Source of the DNA: an uncultured beta proteobacterium
GTDB lineage: Bacteria > Pseudomonadota > Gammaproteobacteria > Burkholderiales > Burkholderiaceae_C
Direction: 5' to 3'
DNA: 23,989 bases
NCBI GenBank assembly: GCA_903870955.1
Contig: CAIQEX010000054.1
Coordinates: 1 to 23,989 of the forward strand
In this document: positions 10,151 to 17,943 of the stretch, piece by piece
How positions within the stretch are numbered: position 1 is the stretch's first letter
Layout: each line of letters begins with the position of its first letter
Made by a program: the position numbers and the translations under genes
Notes under the pieces: model-generated
What the model was told of the DNA's origin: nothing
Databases searched by the model: none
Seen by the model: the letters and a program-made list of their open reading frames with translations, nothing else

Positions 10151-12202
10151 ATGGTAGACAAGTCATTCAAACAAAATCCCGTGGCTGGAGCCATAAGCCG
10201 GCGCGACCTTATGCTGCGCGGCGTTTCATTGGCAGCAGTCGGTGGTGCGGGACTGCCCTTGCTCGGGTGCGGTGGCGGCACGGCCGCTGCTACGATCGAC
10301 CCGATCTGGGGCACCGGCGGGGCAGCTGACAAGATTGTGGCCAGCCTGGCCTATCTGAAGCAGAGCTATTTCGCAGCTACGGATTTTTCCGTCGTCACGT
10401 ATGGCGCGCAGTCCATCACCACAGCGGCTGTCACTTCGCCTTACGGCATTTCTTCGTTTGTCAGCACGGGCGCTGATGTCGGCCCTGTGGCGGGAAGCTT
10501 TGATTCCCGGCCCGCCTTTTTGGCTGCTATCGCGGCGTGCAACGCGGCCGGTGGAGGTCGCGTGGTGGTGCCAGCGGGCAACTGGTATTGCGCCGGCCCC
10601 ATCGTGCTGCTGAGCAATGTCAACTTCCACCTCAGTGCGAACTGCACCATCTACTTCAGCCCCAATCCTGCCGACTATGCCAAGGACGGTCCGTTTGCCT
10701 GTGGTGCCAATGGACACCTGTACTACTCGCGCTGGCAGGGCAATGATTGCATTAATTTTGGCTCGCCCATCTATGCCTACAAGGCCAAAAAGATTGCCAT
10801 TACCGGTGAAGGCCCGACTTCCATTCTGAATGGCCAGGCCATGACACCGTTTGCGGGATCTGGCGCCACATCCACCTGCTGGTGGACCTGGAAGGGTTCC
10901 ACTGCGGTCGCGTCTTCTTCCACGCCGGGAACCTATGGATTTGCCTCGGGTCAGGCTTCGCAGGCAACTGCCAATTCCCTCAATGTGGATCTGGCGACTT
11001 TGGGTGCCGTGCTGGCACCCAATATCTTTACCAACGGCGTCACCAACAGCCTCTACACCCTGTTGCAGCCTGCGGCTTCAACTGCCTACCAGCAAGACCA
11101 GAACTACCTGCCGGCCTTGTCGGAAGCCGGTGTGCCGCCCACCAGCCGCATCTTCGGTCTGGGCCATCAGCTGCGTCCACCGCTGGTACAGTTTGTCAGC
11201 TGTACTCAGGTGCTGATGGAAGGCTACCAGGCACAGTGCAGTCCGTTCTGGGTGCACCACCCGGTGGCCTGCACCGACGTGGTCATCCGAAATGTCAAGG
11301 CCGACAGTGCTGGCCACAACAACGATGGCTTTGATCCCGATGCCTGCAGCAATGTGTTGTGTGACGGCATGACCTTCAACACCGGGGACGATTGCATTGC
11401 CATCAAGTCAGCCAAAAATCTGGACACGTTCTACGGCACGGCTAACAACCATGTGATCCAGAATTGCGTGATGAACACCGGACACGGTGGCATCACTATG
11501 GGCAGCGAGATGGGTGCCGGCGTGGAAAAAATCTACGCCCGCAATTTGCAGATGCTGAACGAGAACTGGGCCACCAGTCCGCTCAACATCGCCATCCGTA
11601 TCAAGACCAATATGAATCGCGGTGGGTCGGTGCAAGACATCTACATCGACAACGTCAGCCTGCCTAAAGGCGTGAATTTGGTGGGTAAGTTTGACAACAA
11701 GAGTGTGCTACCAAGCCCGATCAACAACACCGTCGCCTTGGGTGTGGCCGGCGCAGCGGCGGGCCAGCCTACCCAATCACAAGGGGGTGTCATCACCTTC
11801 GACTGTGACTATTCGCCCAGCAGCGATGCCGTTCGTACCCGTCCGCCGGTCGTCAACAACATCCAGATCTCGAATGTCACCGTGGGCAATGTGACCACCA
11901 CCGGCACTGGCGGAGCATTCGGCACATTGGCTTCCGGCACCGTGGCATCCTGCTTTCAGGCGATTGTTGCGCAAGGCCCGGTCAAGACGGATTACAACGG
12001 CGCGGGCCCCACACCCACCGTCTTACCCATCACCAATGTGACGGTCAAGAACTGTGATTTCGGCACTCCCTTGTGTCAGGCAACGCTTGGTAACAGCACC
12101 AGTCCCTCGGCAATCTACTTGTGGAACGTAAGCAACATGGCACTGAGCAACGTGAAGATTTCAGGCACCAGCATCAACCAAGTGCTGAACGACGTGCGCT
12201 GA
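10151..12202 (+). CDS. GH28 polygalacturonase, predicted Tat-exported lipoprotein
   Basis: A 683-residue glycoside hydrolase family 28 enzyme with a right-handed beta-helix. It should hydrolyse alpha-1,4 galacturonan, supplying galacturonate to the operon upstream. The catalytic set is complete: D392 in NNDGFD, D413/D414 in TGDDCIAIKS, H445 in GHGG, and R483/K485 in IRIK. The N-terminus carries a twin-arginine motif (SRRDLML, R17-R18), a hydrophobic stretch and a lipobox LLGC ending in C40, so it is probably folded before export and lipid-anchored. The ATG at 10151 was preferred to a TTG at 10118. It is longer than typical GH28 endo-enzymes (about 350-450), with an extra N-terminal 250 residues or so containing a pectate-lyase-like start (AAIAACNAAGGGRVVVPAG) that is normal for exo-acting bacterial members. 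Exo or endo action is uncertain. Confidence 0.92.
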   Translation: MVDKSFKQNPVAGAISRRDLMLRGVSLAAVGGAGLPLLGCGGGTAAATIDPIWGTGGAADKIVASLAYLKQSYFAATDFSVVTYGAQSITTAAVTSPYGISSFVSTGADVGPVAGSFDSRPAFLAAIAACNAAGGGRVVVPAGNWYCAGPIVLLSNVNFHLSANCTIYFSPNPADYAKDGPFACGANGHLYYSRWQGNDCINFGSPIYAYKAKKIAITGEGPTSILNGQAMTPFAGSGATSTCWWTWKGSTAVASSSTPGTYGFASGQASQATANSLNVDLATLGAVLAPNIFTNGVTNSLYTLLQPAASTAYQQDQNYLPALSEAGVPPTSRIFGLGHQLRPPLVQFVSCTQVLMEGYQAQCSPFWVHHPVACTDVVIRNVKADSAGHNNDGFDPDACSNVLCDGMTFNTGDDCIAIKSAKNLDTFYGTANNHVIQNCVMNTGHGGITMGSEMGAGVEKIYARNLQMLNENWATSPLNIAIRIKTNMNRGGSVQDIYIDNVSLPKGVNLVGKFDNKSVLPSPINNTVALGVAGAAAGQPTQSQGGVITFDCDYSPSSDAVRTRPPVVNNIQISNVTVGNVTTTGTGGAFGTLASGTVASCFQAIVAQGPVKTDYNGAGPTPTVLPITNVTVKNCDFGTPLCQATLGNSTSPSAIYLWNVSNMALSNVKISGTSINQVLNDVR

Positions 12203-12218
12203 TTGGTAAGTGAGTCTT

Positions 12219-12257
12219 GGGGTGGCCGCTGCGTCTGTGGTGGCCCCCTCTTTTTTT
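12219..12257 (+). terminator. Candidate intrinsic terminator between polygalacturonase and pyk
   Basis: GGGG-T-GGCC (12219-12227) can pair with GGCC-C-CCTC (12242-12250), with one mismatch and one G-T pair, across a 14-nt loop. A run of seven T follows at 12251-12257. It would largely separate polygalacturonase from pyk transcription. The loop is long and the stem imperfect. Confidence 0.45.
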
Positions 12258-12277
12258 GATCAATCCAAGGGAAAACT

Positions 12278-13696
12278 ATGCACCGCAATCGCAACGCCAA
12301 AATCGTGGCAACGCTAGGTCCGGCCAGCGCAGAGCGGGCCACCATCCAGGCGCTGTTTGAAGCCGGAGCCGATGTGTTCCGCCTCAACTTCAGCCACGGC
12401 ACCCATGCCGACCACAAGCAGCGCCTGGACACCATTCGCGCTGTCGAGCGCGATGCTGGTCGCCCCATCGGCGTGCTGCTGGATTTGCAGGGCCCCAAGC
12501 TGCGCCTGGGCACCTTTGCCAAAGGCCCCGTGGTGTTACAACAGGGCGACAGCTTTCGCCTTGACCTGAACCGCGAGCAGGCGGGTGACCAGACGCGGGC
12601 CTTCATGCCGCATCCGGAAATATTCGCAGCTCTGGTCGTGGGGACCGACTTGCTGGTTGACGATGGCCGCGTGCGCCTGCGGGTGGAGCAGTGCGGTGCA
12701 GACTTTGCAGACACCCGCGTGATTGCCGGTGGTGCCGTGTCGGATCGCAAGGGGGTGAATGTGCCGGGCGTGGTGCTACCCCTGTCGGCACTGACCGAGA
12801 AAGACCGCGCCGATCTGGATTACGGCCTGACCCTGGGCATTGATTGGATTGCGCTGTCGTTTGTGCAGCGGCCTGAGGACATTGTGGAGATCAAGACCAT
12901 CGTCAAGGGCCGCGCCGGCATCGTTGCCAAGCTTGAAAAGCCCTCGGCCATCAGTAGCTTGGAGGCTATCGTGGCGGAGAGCGACGCCATCATGGTTGCG
13001 CGCGGTGATCTGGGTGTGGAGATGCCGCCCGAGCAGGTACCTGCTATCCAGAAACGCATTGTCCGCGCCTGCCGCAAGGCAGGGAAACCAGTTATCGTGG
13101 CCACCCAGATGCTGGAGTCCATGGTCACTGCGCCGGTGCCGACGCGGGCTGAAGCCTCGGACGTGGCCACCGCGATTTATGACGGTGCCGATGCGGTGAT
13201 GCTGTCTGCCGAGTCGGCATCCGGCAAATACCCAGTGGAGGCGGTGACCATGATGAACTCCATCATTGCCCAGACCGAAGCCGACCCCTACTACCGCGAG
13301 TCCATCCGTACCGCGCAAACCACACACAGCCCGGTCCCTTCGGACGCCATTGGGGTCGCGGTACGGGGTGTCGCCGACCTGTTGAAAGTGTCTGCGGTGG
13401 TGGCCTACACCAGCTCGGGCTACTCTGCGCTGCGCATGGCTCGCGAACGCCCGCAGGCACCCATTCTGGGCATGACACCGCGCCAGGCCGTGGCGCGCCA
13501 ACTGGCATTGGCCTGGGGCGTGTACCCCGTGTTGTGCCACGAAGTCATGGATGTGCTGGAGATGAGTGATTGGGCCTGCCAGACTGCGAAGAAGGAAGGA
13601 CTGGGCCAAGTGGGTGAGACCATCGTCATCTCGGCCGGCGTGCCCTTTGGCACCTCAGGCACCACTAATCTGATGCGCATTGCACAGATTGGTTGA
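12278..13696 (+). CDS. pyk: Pyruvate kinase
   Basis: A 472-residue pyruvate kinase, normal bacterial length. It converts phosphoenolpyruvate and ADP to pyruvate and ATP. Motifs visible are KIVATLGPAS at the start with VFRLNFSHG, the beta-barrel B domain (about residues 68-165), IVAKLEKP, AIMVARGDLGVEMP (metal/phosphate site), ATQMLESM and PTRAEASDVATAIYDGADAVML. A good AAGGGA ribosome-binding site precedes the ATG. It follows the uronate genes although not tightly linked; the glycerate made by GlxR enters glycolysis as 2-phosphoglycerate, so pyk completes that branch. In many proteobacteria pyk is paired with glxR and a glycerate kinase in glyoxylate operons, and this gene probably derives from such an arrangement. 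It may equally be the housekeeping enzyme. Confidence 0.94.
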   Translation: MHRNRNAKIVATLGPASAERATIQALFEAGADVFRLNFSHGTHADHKQRLDTIRAVERDAGRPIGVLLDLQGPKLRLGTFAKGPVVLQQGDSFRLDLNREQAGDQTRAFMPHPEIFAALVVGTDLLVDDGRVRLRVEQCGADFADTRVIAGGAVSDRKGVNVPGVVLPLSALTEKDRADLDYGLTLGIDWIALSFVQRPEDIVEIKTIVKGRAGIVAKLEKPSAISSLEAIVAESDAIMVARGDLGVEMPPEQVPAIQKRIVRACRKAGKPVIVATQMLESMVTAPVPTRAEASDVATAIYDGADAVMLSAESASGKYPVEAVTMMNSIIAQTEADPYYRESIRTAQTTHSPVPSDAIGVAVRGVADLLKVSAVVAYTSSGYSALRMARERPQAPILGMTPRQAVARQLALAWGVYPVLCHEVMDVLEMSDWACQTAKKEGLGQVGETIVISAGVPFGTSGTTNLMRIAQIG

Positions 13697-13715
13697 GTAG
13701 ACGAACGCATGGTCT

Positions 13716-13796
13716 AACGCACTTTCAACCCTGGCCTTGGTGCAGGCACTGGAGATCATGGCGAATCACCCGGTTGCAGTTGAGGTGGTTCAATAA
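13716..13796 (+). pseudogene. C-terminal relic of a second glxR-type hydroxyacid dehydrogenase
   Basis: Starting 19 nt after the pyk stop, one frame reads NALSTLALVQALEIMANHPV and continues AVEVVQ before a TAA at 13794. This matches the C-terminus of the intact glxR in this window (NGLQNLDHSGLVRALEIMANHQV), including an exact ALEIMANH block; a three-residue gap falls where DHS should be. No upstream homologous sequence remains because pyk occupies that space. There is no start codon or ribosome-binding site fitting a real gene. It is best read as the tail of a deleted glxR copy that once followed or was recombined next to pyk. The match is short, about 25 codons. Confidence 0.6.
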
Positions 13797-14008
13797 CGAG
13801 GGTCTTCGGGTAGTCCATTCAATCCATGCGGGTGTCTCGCCGTTTTATCGCATAGCCCAGCAATTGGGACTCTTTGCCTGCGGCGTGGACCAACGGCGCG
13901 AATCGATCCGATTTCTAGTTATTCTATGGGGGAGCATAGATACGAAGCATATTTAAAGACGCTGGTGGTAAACATCCTCAAACTTCAACTACGAGCGGGA
14001 CATTACCA
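13797..14008 (+). other. Intergenic region with small inverted repeat, no gene seen
   Basis: Together with the relic this is a gene-free stretch of 312 nt after pyk. TCTATG (13923-13928) and CATAGA (13935-13940) form a perfect 6-bp hairpin with loop GGGGAG, in an AT-richer segment that may hold the promoter of the next gene. An 87-codon open frame across the stretch has no supporting features. Confidence 0.4.
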
Positions 14009-15253
14009 ATGGATTTGATCGAACTGCCTAAGTCCCAATTGCAACTGGGAATGACGCTGAAATTCACGATTCGTGACGAGAACGGGGAAGCGTTGCTGGT
14101 CAAAGGGCAGCGCATCATGACCTTCAAGCAGTTGGACATCATCCGCAGTCGAAAAAAAATATACGTTGAAATTGAAGAGTCTCACGCGGGCATCACCGCC
14201 TTGAATACGGGCATCTCCACGCTGAACAGACTGGGTGCTCCGATCAAGGACTTTTCAAAACACCTCCGGGTGGACATCCCGGGTTTGGAAAGTGAACAAC
14301 TAAAAGCTGTGGTGGCAGAAGAGAAGCTGACCGGCAGTCTGCCTGATCGCTGGGGCACGATGGAATCCAAGTTGGGTGGACTGTTGGCCAGCGTGAACAC
14401 TACGGAAAATTTTGAATCCAGAATCCGCGCTCTGGACCAGCATATTCAAAACCTGTTGTTGGAAGATGCCTCCGGGGCGCAACTTATCTTGTTCAATCGG
14501 GCGGTATCTGATTTCAGCAATTACAGCGTCATGCACTCCCTGCTGTGTGCCGCGCTGGTGCATATGCTGGCTCCCGTTTTCAAGTTGTCTGAAGAGGAGC
14601 GCAGCAGTTTGGTTTGTGCGGCACTAACGATGAATATCGCCATGACGCGCCTTCAAAATGCCCTTGCCGCGCAGGACTATGTGCCCTCAGTGATGCAGCG
14701 CAAGGAAATCGCAAACCATTCGGCCGAAGGCATGCAGATATTGGCCAATGCCATGGTGACCGACACGATGTGGCTGGACGTGGTGGCGCAACACCATGCG
14801 CACCTGTCCGGGCCGGAGGCCCTGGCCAACTGGTCGCCGGTGGATCGCAATACCAAAATATTGCAAGTGGTTGACCGCTACACCGCCGCCATGAGCCCTC
14901 GCAAGTCCCGCGTCAGCCGTACTGCGCGGGACTCTGCGCTGAGCGCCGTCGTCAAAGCCGGGGCTGCCAATCACGATGAGGTGGGCTCAGCCATGGTCCA
15001 GCTTCTGGGCATCTACCCGCCGGGTACCTATGTTCAACTGGCCAACGGTGAAACCGCCGTCGTGCTGAGCCGTGGAATCAAACCCGTTGAGCCCTTTGTT
15101 GCCAGTGTGTTCAATCGCGACAAACAGCCCATCGTATTGCCCCGCCGGAGCAGCACCGCCAGCAAGGAAACGGCCGTCAAATCAAGCCTGATTGCCAGCG
15201 ACGTAAAAATCAACGTGAAGATCGGTCACCTCCTGCGCCTGATTCCTGGTTAG
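14009..15253 (+). CDS. HD-GYP-like protein with degenerate catalytic motifs
   Basis: A 414-residue cytoplasmic protein. Residues 1-58 resemble the small N-terminal domain (DUF3391-like) that often precedes HD-GYP domains. Residues about 140-330 follow the HD-GYP plan: H176 in MHSLL, then a helix AALTMNIAMTRLQ (205-216), H237 in NHSAEGMQIL, H262/H263 in VAQHHAHLSG and D289 in VVDRYTAAMSP. In active c-di-GMP phosphodiesterases the second motif reads HDIG and the third HHERxDGxGYP. Here M208-N209 replaces His-Asp, A211 replaces Gly, and the GYP tripeptide is missing. The protein is probably not a catalyst and may bind c-di-GMP or a partner. It is a single gene after pyk, with GAGCGGGA upstream of its ATG. 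No tie to the uronate genes is evident. Confidence 0.8.
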   Translation: MDLIELPKSQLQLGMTLKFTIRDENGEALLVKGQRIMTFKQLDIIRSRKKIYVEIEESHAGITALNTGISTLNRLGAPIKDFSKHLRVDIPGLESEQLKAVVAEEKLTGSLPDRWGTMESKLGGLLASVNTTENFESRIRALDQHIQNLLLEDASGAQLILFNRAVSDFSNYSVMHSLLCAALVHMLAPVFKLSEEERSSLVCAALTMNIAMTRLQNALAAQDYVPSVMQRKEIANHSAEGMQILANAMVTDTMWLDVVAQHHAHLSGPEALANWSPVDRNTKILQVVDRYTAAMSPRKSRVSRTARDSALSAVVKAGAANHDEVGSAMVQLLGIYPPGTYVQLANGETAVVLSRGIKPVEPFVASVFNRDKQPIVLPRRSSTASKETAVKSSLIASDVKINVKIGHLLRLIPG

Positions 15254-15269
15254 TCGGTGCGGTGGGTTC

Positions 15270-15314
15270 GGGTCTGCATAAGACGCGGCTTCGTTGAAGC
15301 GTGGGTGCAGATCC
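15270..15314 (+). other. Strong stem-loop just after the HD-GYP-like gene
   Basis: GGGTCTGCA (15270-15278) pairs with TGCAGATCC (15306-15314) with one G-T pair. An inner helix GCTTC-GTT-GAAGC (15288-15300) is flanked by further pairs CGC/GTG around one bulged G. It starts 17 nt after the stop codon and lacks a T-run, so it may be a Rho-dependent end, a processing site or part of a structured leader for dadA. Confidence 0.5.
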
Positions 15315-15349
15315 TGAAAGATTTAAAGACAGACCGGAAGGACTGATCC

Positions 15350-15392
15350 GATGGCCTGACGCGGTTACCCGGTTGCCTGATGGCCTGACGCG
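15350..15392 (+). repeat. Short tandem direct repeat GATGGCCTGACGCG
   Basis: The same 14 bases occur at 15350-15363 and 15379-15392, a 29-bp period, about 80 nt upstream of dadA. The intervening 15 bases are not repeated beyond the second copy. Possibly tandem regulator sites for dadA, possibly slippage; no function can be assigned. Confidence 0.5.
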
Positions 15393-15417
15393 AGCCCTGT
15401 GCAAAAATGCCTGCGAA

Positions 15418-15440
15418 GTGCCTGTCCGTAAGGGCAGCAC
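15418..15440 (+). other. Hairpin with GNRA tetraloop in the dadA leader
   Basis: GTG-C-CTGTCC (15418-15427) pairs with GGGCAG-CAC (15432-15440) across GTAA, a GNRA-type tetraloop, with one bulged C and one T-G pair. It lies 17 nt before the dadA ribosome-binding site. It could control translation or stabilise the 5' end. It does not carry the conserved core of the glycine riboswitch. Confidence 0.5.
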
Positions 15441-15470
15441 TGCACCAGACACTATTTGGAGATATGACTC

Positions 15471-16745
15471 GTGAAAATCACCATTTGTGGCAGTGGCGTC
15501 ATCGGTACTACCGCCGCCTACTACCTGGCGCGTGAGGGGCATGAGGTCACGGTGTTGGACCGGCAGCCCGGACCAGCCCTGGAAACCAGTTTTGCCAACG
15601 CCGGTGAGATTTCACCCGGTTACTCCGCGCCGTGGGCCGGCCCAGGCGTGCCGCTTAAAGCGATCCAGTGGCTGCTGATGCACCACAGCCCGCTGGTTAT
15701 CAAGCCGCTGCATGATCTGGGCATGTGGCGCTGGGGTTTTGCCATGTTGCGCAATTGCACCCAGGAGCGCTACCGCATCAACAAGTCGCGCATGGTGAGG
15801 TTGGCCGAGTACAGCCGGGATTGCCTCAAGCAATTGCGCCTGGATACCGGCATCGCCTACGACGAGCGAACACAGGGAACCTTGCAACTTTTTCGTACGC
15901 AAAAGCAACTCGACGCTACCGCCAAGGACATCGAGATACTGCAGCAATATGGCGTGCCATTTGAATTGCTGGATCGCCCCGGCTTCCTGAAGTACGAGCC
16001 TGCCTTGCACGATGTGCAGCAGAAGTTTTCCGGCGCCTTGCTGCTGCCGGGCGATGAAACCGGGGACTGCTTTCTTTTTACCAATCGGTTGGCAGAAATG
16101 GCCAAAGCGCTGGGGGTTCAGTTTCGCTTTGGGGTCGATATTCAATCCCTGCAAAGCAAGGGCGACGTGCTGACCGGTGTGCTCACCAACCAGGGTATGG
16201 TGACATCCGACCGCGTGCTGCTCTGTTTGGGCAGCTATTCCACGGCTCTGCTCAAAACGGTGGGTTTGTCCATTCCGGTATATCCGGTCAAAGGCTTTTC
16301 ACTGACCCTGCCCATCACGGATCCCGACCAGGCTCCGCAGTCCACGGTGATGGACGAAACCCACAAGGTAGCGGTCACGCGATTGGGTGACCGCATACGC
16401 GTTGGCGGCACAGCGCAGTTGTCCGGTTTCGACCTGCGACTGGACCCGCACCGCAAAAGTACGCTGGAGTTTGTTGTCTCGGATTTGTTCCCCAAAGGCG
16501 GTGACCTGCCACGCGCCGAGTTCTGGACCGGCCTGCGCCCCATGACGCCGGATGGGACGCCCATCGTCGGCCCCACCCGTTTGAAGAATCTGTGGTTGGC
16601 CACGGGTCATGGAACCTTGGGTTGGACCATGGCAACGGGTACCGGCCGCCTGCTGGCGGACTGGATGAGCGGAAAAACGCCGGAAATTGACACCGAGGGC
16701 CTGACGATTGCCCGCTACGACGCCCGTGCTGGTGCCCCGTCATAG
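15471..16745 (+). CDS. dadA: D-amino acid dehydrogenase small subunit
   Basis: A 424-residue FAD flavoprotein (E. coli DadA 432 aa). It oxidatively deaminates D-amino acids, classically D-alanine, to the oxo acid and ammonia, passing electrons to the respiratory chain at the inner membrane. The N-terminus has the dinucleotide motif GSGVIG (7-12) and the DadA signature [22 protein letters not shown]. The C-terminus has [16 protein letters not shown] and [22 protein letters not shown]. The start is GTG at 15471: GGAG lies 9 nt upstream and the first strand begins at once (MKITICGSG). No alanine racemase follows, unlike in enteric dadAX. Other members of the DAO family (glycine oxidase, proline dehydrogenases) are less likely given the DadA signature. 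Confidence 0.93.
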   Translation: MKITICGSGVIGTTAAYYLAREGHEVTVLDRQPGPALETSFANAGEISPGYSAPWAGPGVPLKAIQWLLMHHSPLVIKPLHDLGMWRWGFAMLRNCTQERYRINKSRMVRLAEYSRDCLKQLRLDTGIAYDERTQGTLQLFRTQKQLDATAKDIEILQQYGVPFELLDRPGFLKYEPALHDVQQKFSGALLLPGDETGDCFLFTNRLAEMAKALGVQFRFGVDIQSLQSKGDVLTGVLTNQGMVTSDRVLLCLGSYSTALLKTVGLSIPVYPVKGFSLTLPITDPDQAPQSTVMDETHKVAVTRLGDRIRVGGTAQLSGFDLRLDPHRKSTLEFVVSDLFPKGGDLPRAEFWTGLRPMTPDGTPIVGPTRLKNLWLATGHGTLGWTMATGTGRLLADWMSGKTPEIDTEGLTIARYDARAGAPS

Positions 16746-16840
16746 GGCACAGCCAAAGCATCAACGTCTCCGATAAACACTTTCAACCCAGCGCGGAACC
16801 CTTGGCAAGCGCCAGCAACCGGACCGCAATCGGACGGCGA

Positions 16841-17662
16841 TCAGCTTACCGAGGGATGTGTACCCTGCCAGCCGAGCCGGCTGGAGATCTCCGCGACGAC
16901 GCCTTTGAGTCGACGTGCCAGCGGCGAATCCCATGCCACGGGAAAATTGTCGCGATGTCCCAAAAGGGTGATGCCGATCGCGGCCTCGCCTTCGTGATTG
17001 AGTGCCACGCCGCTGAACGCATTGACGCTGAGGATGGGGCTGCCTTCCGCGCGCGCCAGCCCGTGCTGACGAACCCCGGCCACGATGGCGCGAAGCGCCT
17101 GGTCGCTGTCACGCCAAATGGGTCTCTCGCGATCGGGCGGATCGCCCAAGGCATTGGCCATGGCCTCCAGGATTCGATTGGTGGGAAGGACGGCAGCAAA
17201 GGCCTGACCGGTGGCGGTGCTCAGGATAGACATCACGGTACCGGCGCGCATCGACACCAGTAACGGTTGCCGCGCTTCGATCATTCGAATAATGGTGGGC
17301 CCAAAATTTCCCCACACGGACAGTGCCACGGCGTGACCGGTGGAGGCCGCCAACTCCTCGGCAATGGGCGTGGCCACCTTGATCGGATCGAGCTGGTGCA
17401 GGCAGGTCAATCCGACTTGCAGCGCCAACGGGCCTAGCCCGTAGCGCCCCGAGGCAGACACCTGTTCAATCAGCCCCAGCTTGGAAAAACTCACCAGATA
17501 GGGATGGGCTCGCGAGGGCGTCAGGTCAGCCTGCGCAGCCAGATCCTTGAGCGTCATGGGCTCAAGGTTGTTGGCGAGTGCGATCAGCAGGCGACCGCCG
17601 ACCTCAATCGACTGCACGGCTCGCTGTTCTTTTTCTCCTCTGTCGAGGTGCTTTTCGTTCAA
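16841..17662 (-). CDS. IclR-family transcriptional regulator of the aromatic operon
   Basis: A 273-residue IclR regulator. The winged helix covers about residues 15-78 (SIEVGGRLLIALA, then LKDLAAQADLTPSRAHPYL), and the effector domain from about 90 to 260 contains ISLSVWG-type strands, a STATGQAFAA segment and the terminal SVNAFSGVALNHEGEAAIGITLLG block. The first codon is TTG at 17662. GGAGA lies about 7 nt upstream on that strand, and the only nearby ATG (17673) hits a stop within five codons, so TTG is the best choice. It is divergent from the operon at 17944. IclR proteins of such clusters usually respond to the aromatic substrate or an intermediate. Convergent with dadA, with 95 nt of featureless sequence between the stops. 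Confidence 0.92.
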   Translation of the reverse strand: MNEKHLDRGEKEQRAVQSIEVGGRLLIALANNLEPMTLKDLAAQADLTPSRAHPYLVSFSKLGLIEQVSASGRYGLGPLALQVGLTCLHQLDPIKVATPIAEELAASTGHAVALSVWGNFGPTIIRMIEARQPLLVSMRAGTVMSILSTATGQAFAAVLPTNRILEAMANALGDPPDRERPIWRDSDQALRAIVAGVRQHGLARAEGSPILSVNAFSGVALNHEGEAAIGITLLGHRDNFPVAWDSPLARRLKGVVAEISSRLGWQGTHPSVS

Positions 17663-17943
17663 GTGGTCTCCATGCTTGTTGGCTTCAAAGGAAGTTTACC
17701 CAAGGGTGTTGTACAGCAGTCTGCTTCCTTGAGTGGCCATGATTCGGGTTTTCCCTATGCGAATTCATTTGGTTAAGACAAATAATACAATAAACAAATG
17801 TATTTGTAATTAACAAACTTTTAACTGGACGCGATTAGGAAAACCCGATGCCTATCCTCTTTATCAGCCAGGCCCCGAACTTTTGAAAAACGAGCAGGTA
17901 CGCACCACGTACCTCGGTCTAAGGTCTTAACCCAAGGAAACAC
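17663..17943. promoter_or_regulatory. Divergent promoter/operator region of iclR and the aromatic operon
   Basis: This 281-nt gene-free stretch is clearly AT-richer than its surroundings between about 17760 and 17830, as expected for divergent promoters, although no pair of hexamers is convincing. ACAAAT-GT-ATTTGT at 17794-17807 is an inverted repeat with perfect 6-bp arms, and an extra ACAAAT lies at 17778-17783. AGGTACG-CACCA-CGTACCT at 17896-17914 has perfect 7-bp arms and sits 29 nt before the first gene. Either may bind the IclR regulator; the second could also form a leader hairpin. Confidence 0.5.

Noticed and set aside
13693..13956. 87-codon open frame after pyk
   Set aside because: It overlaps the pyk stop and the glxR relic in another frame, has no ribosome-binding site, no recognisable domain and a composition (Trp/Arg-rich) typical of chance frames.
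15254..15470. Glycine riboswitch upstream of dadA
   Set aside because: The conserved core strings of that riboswitch are not present, although the region is structured.
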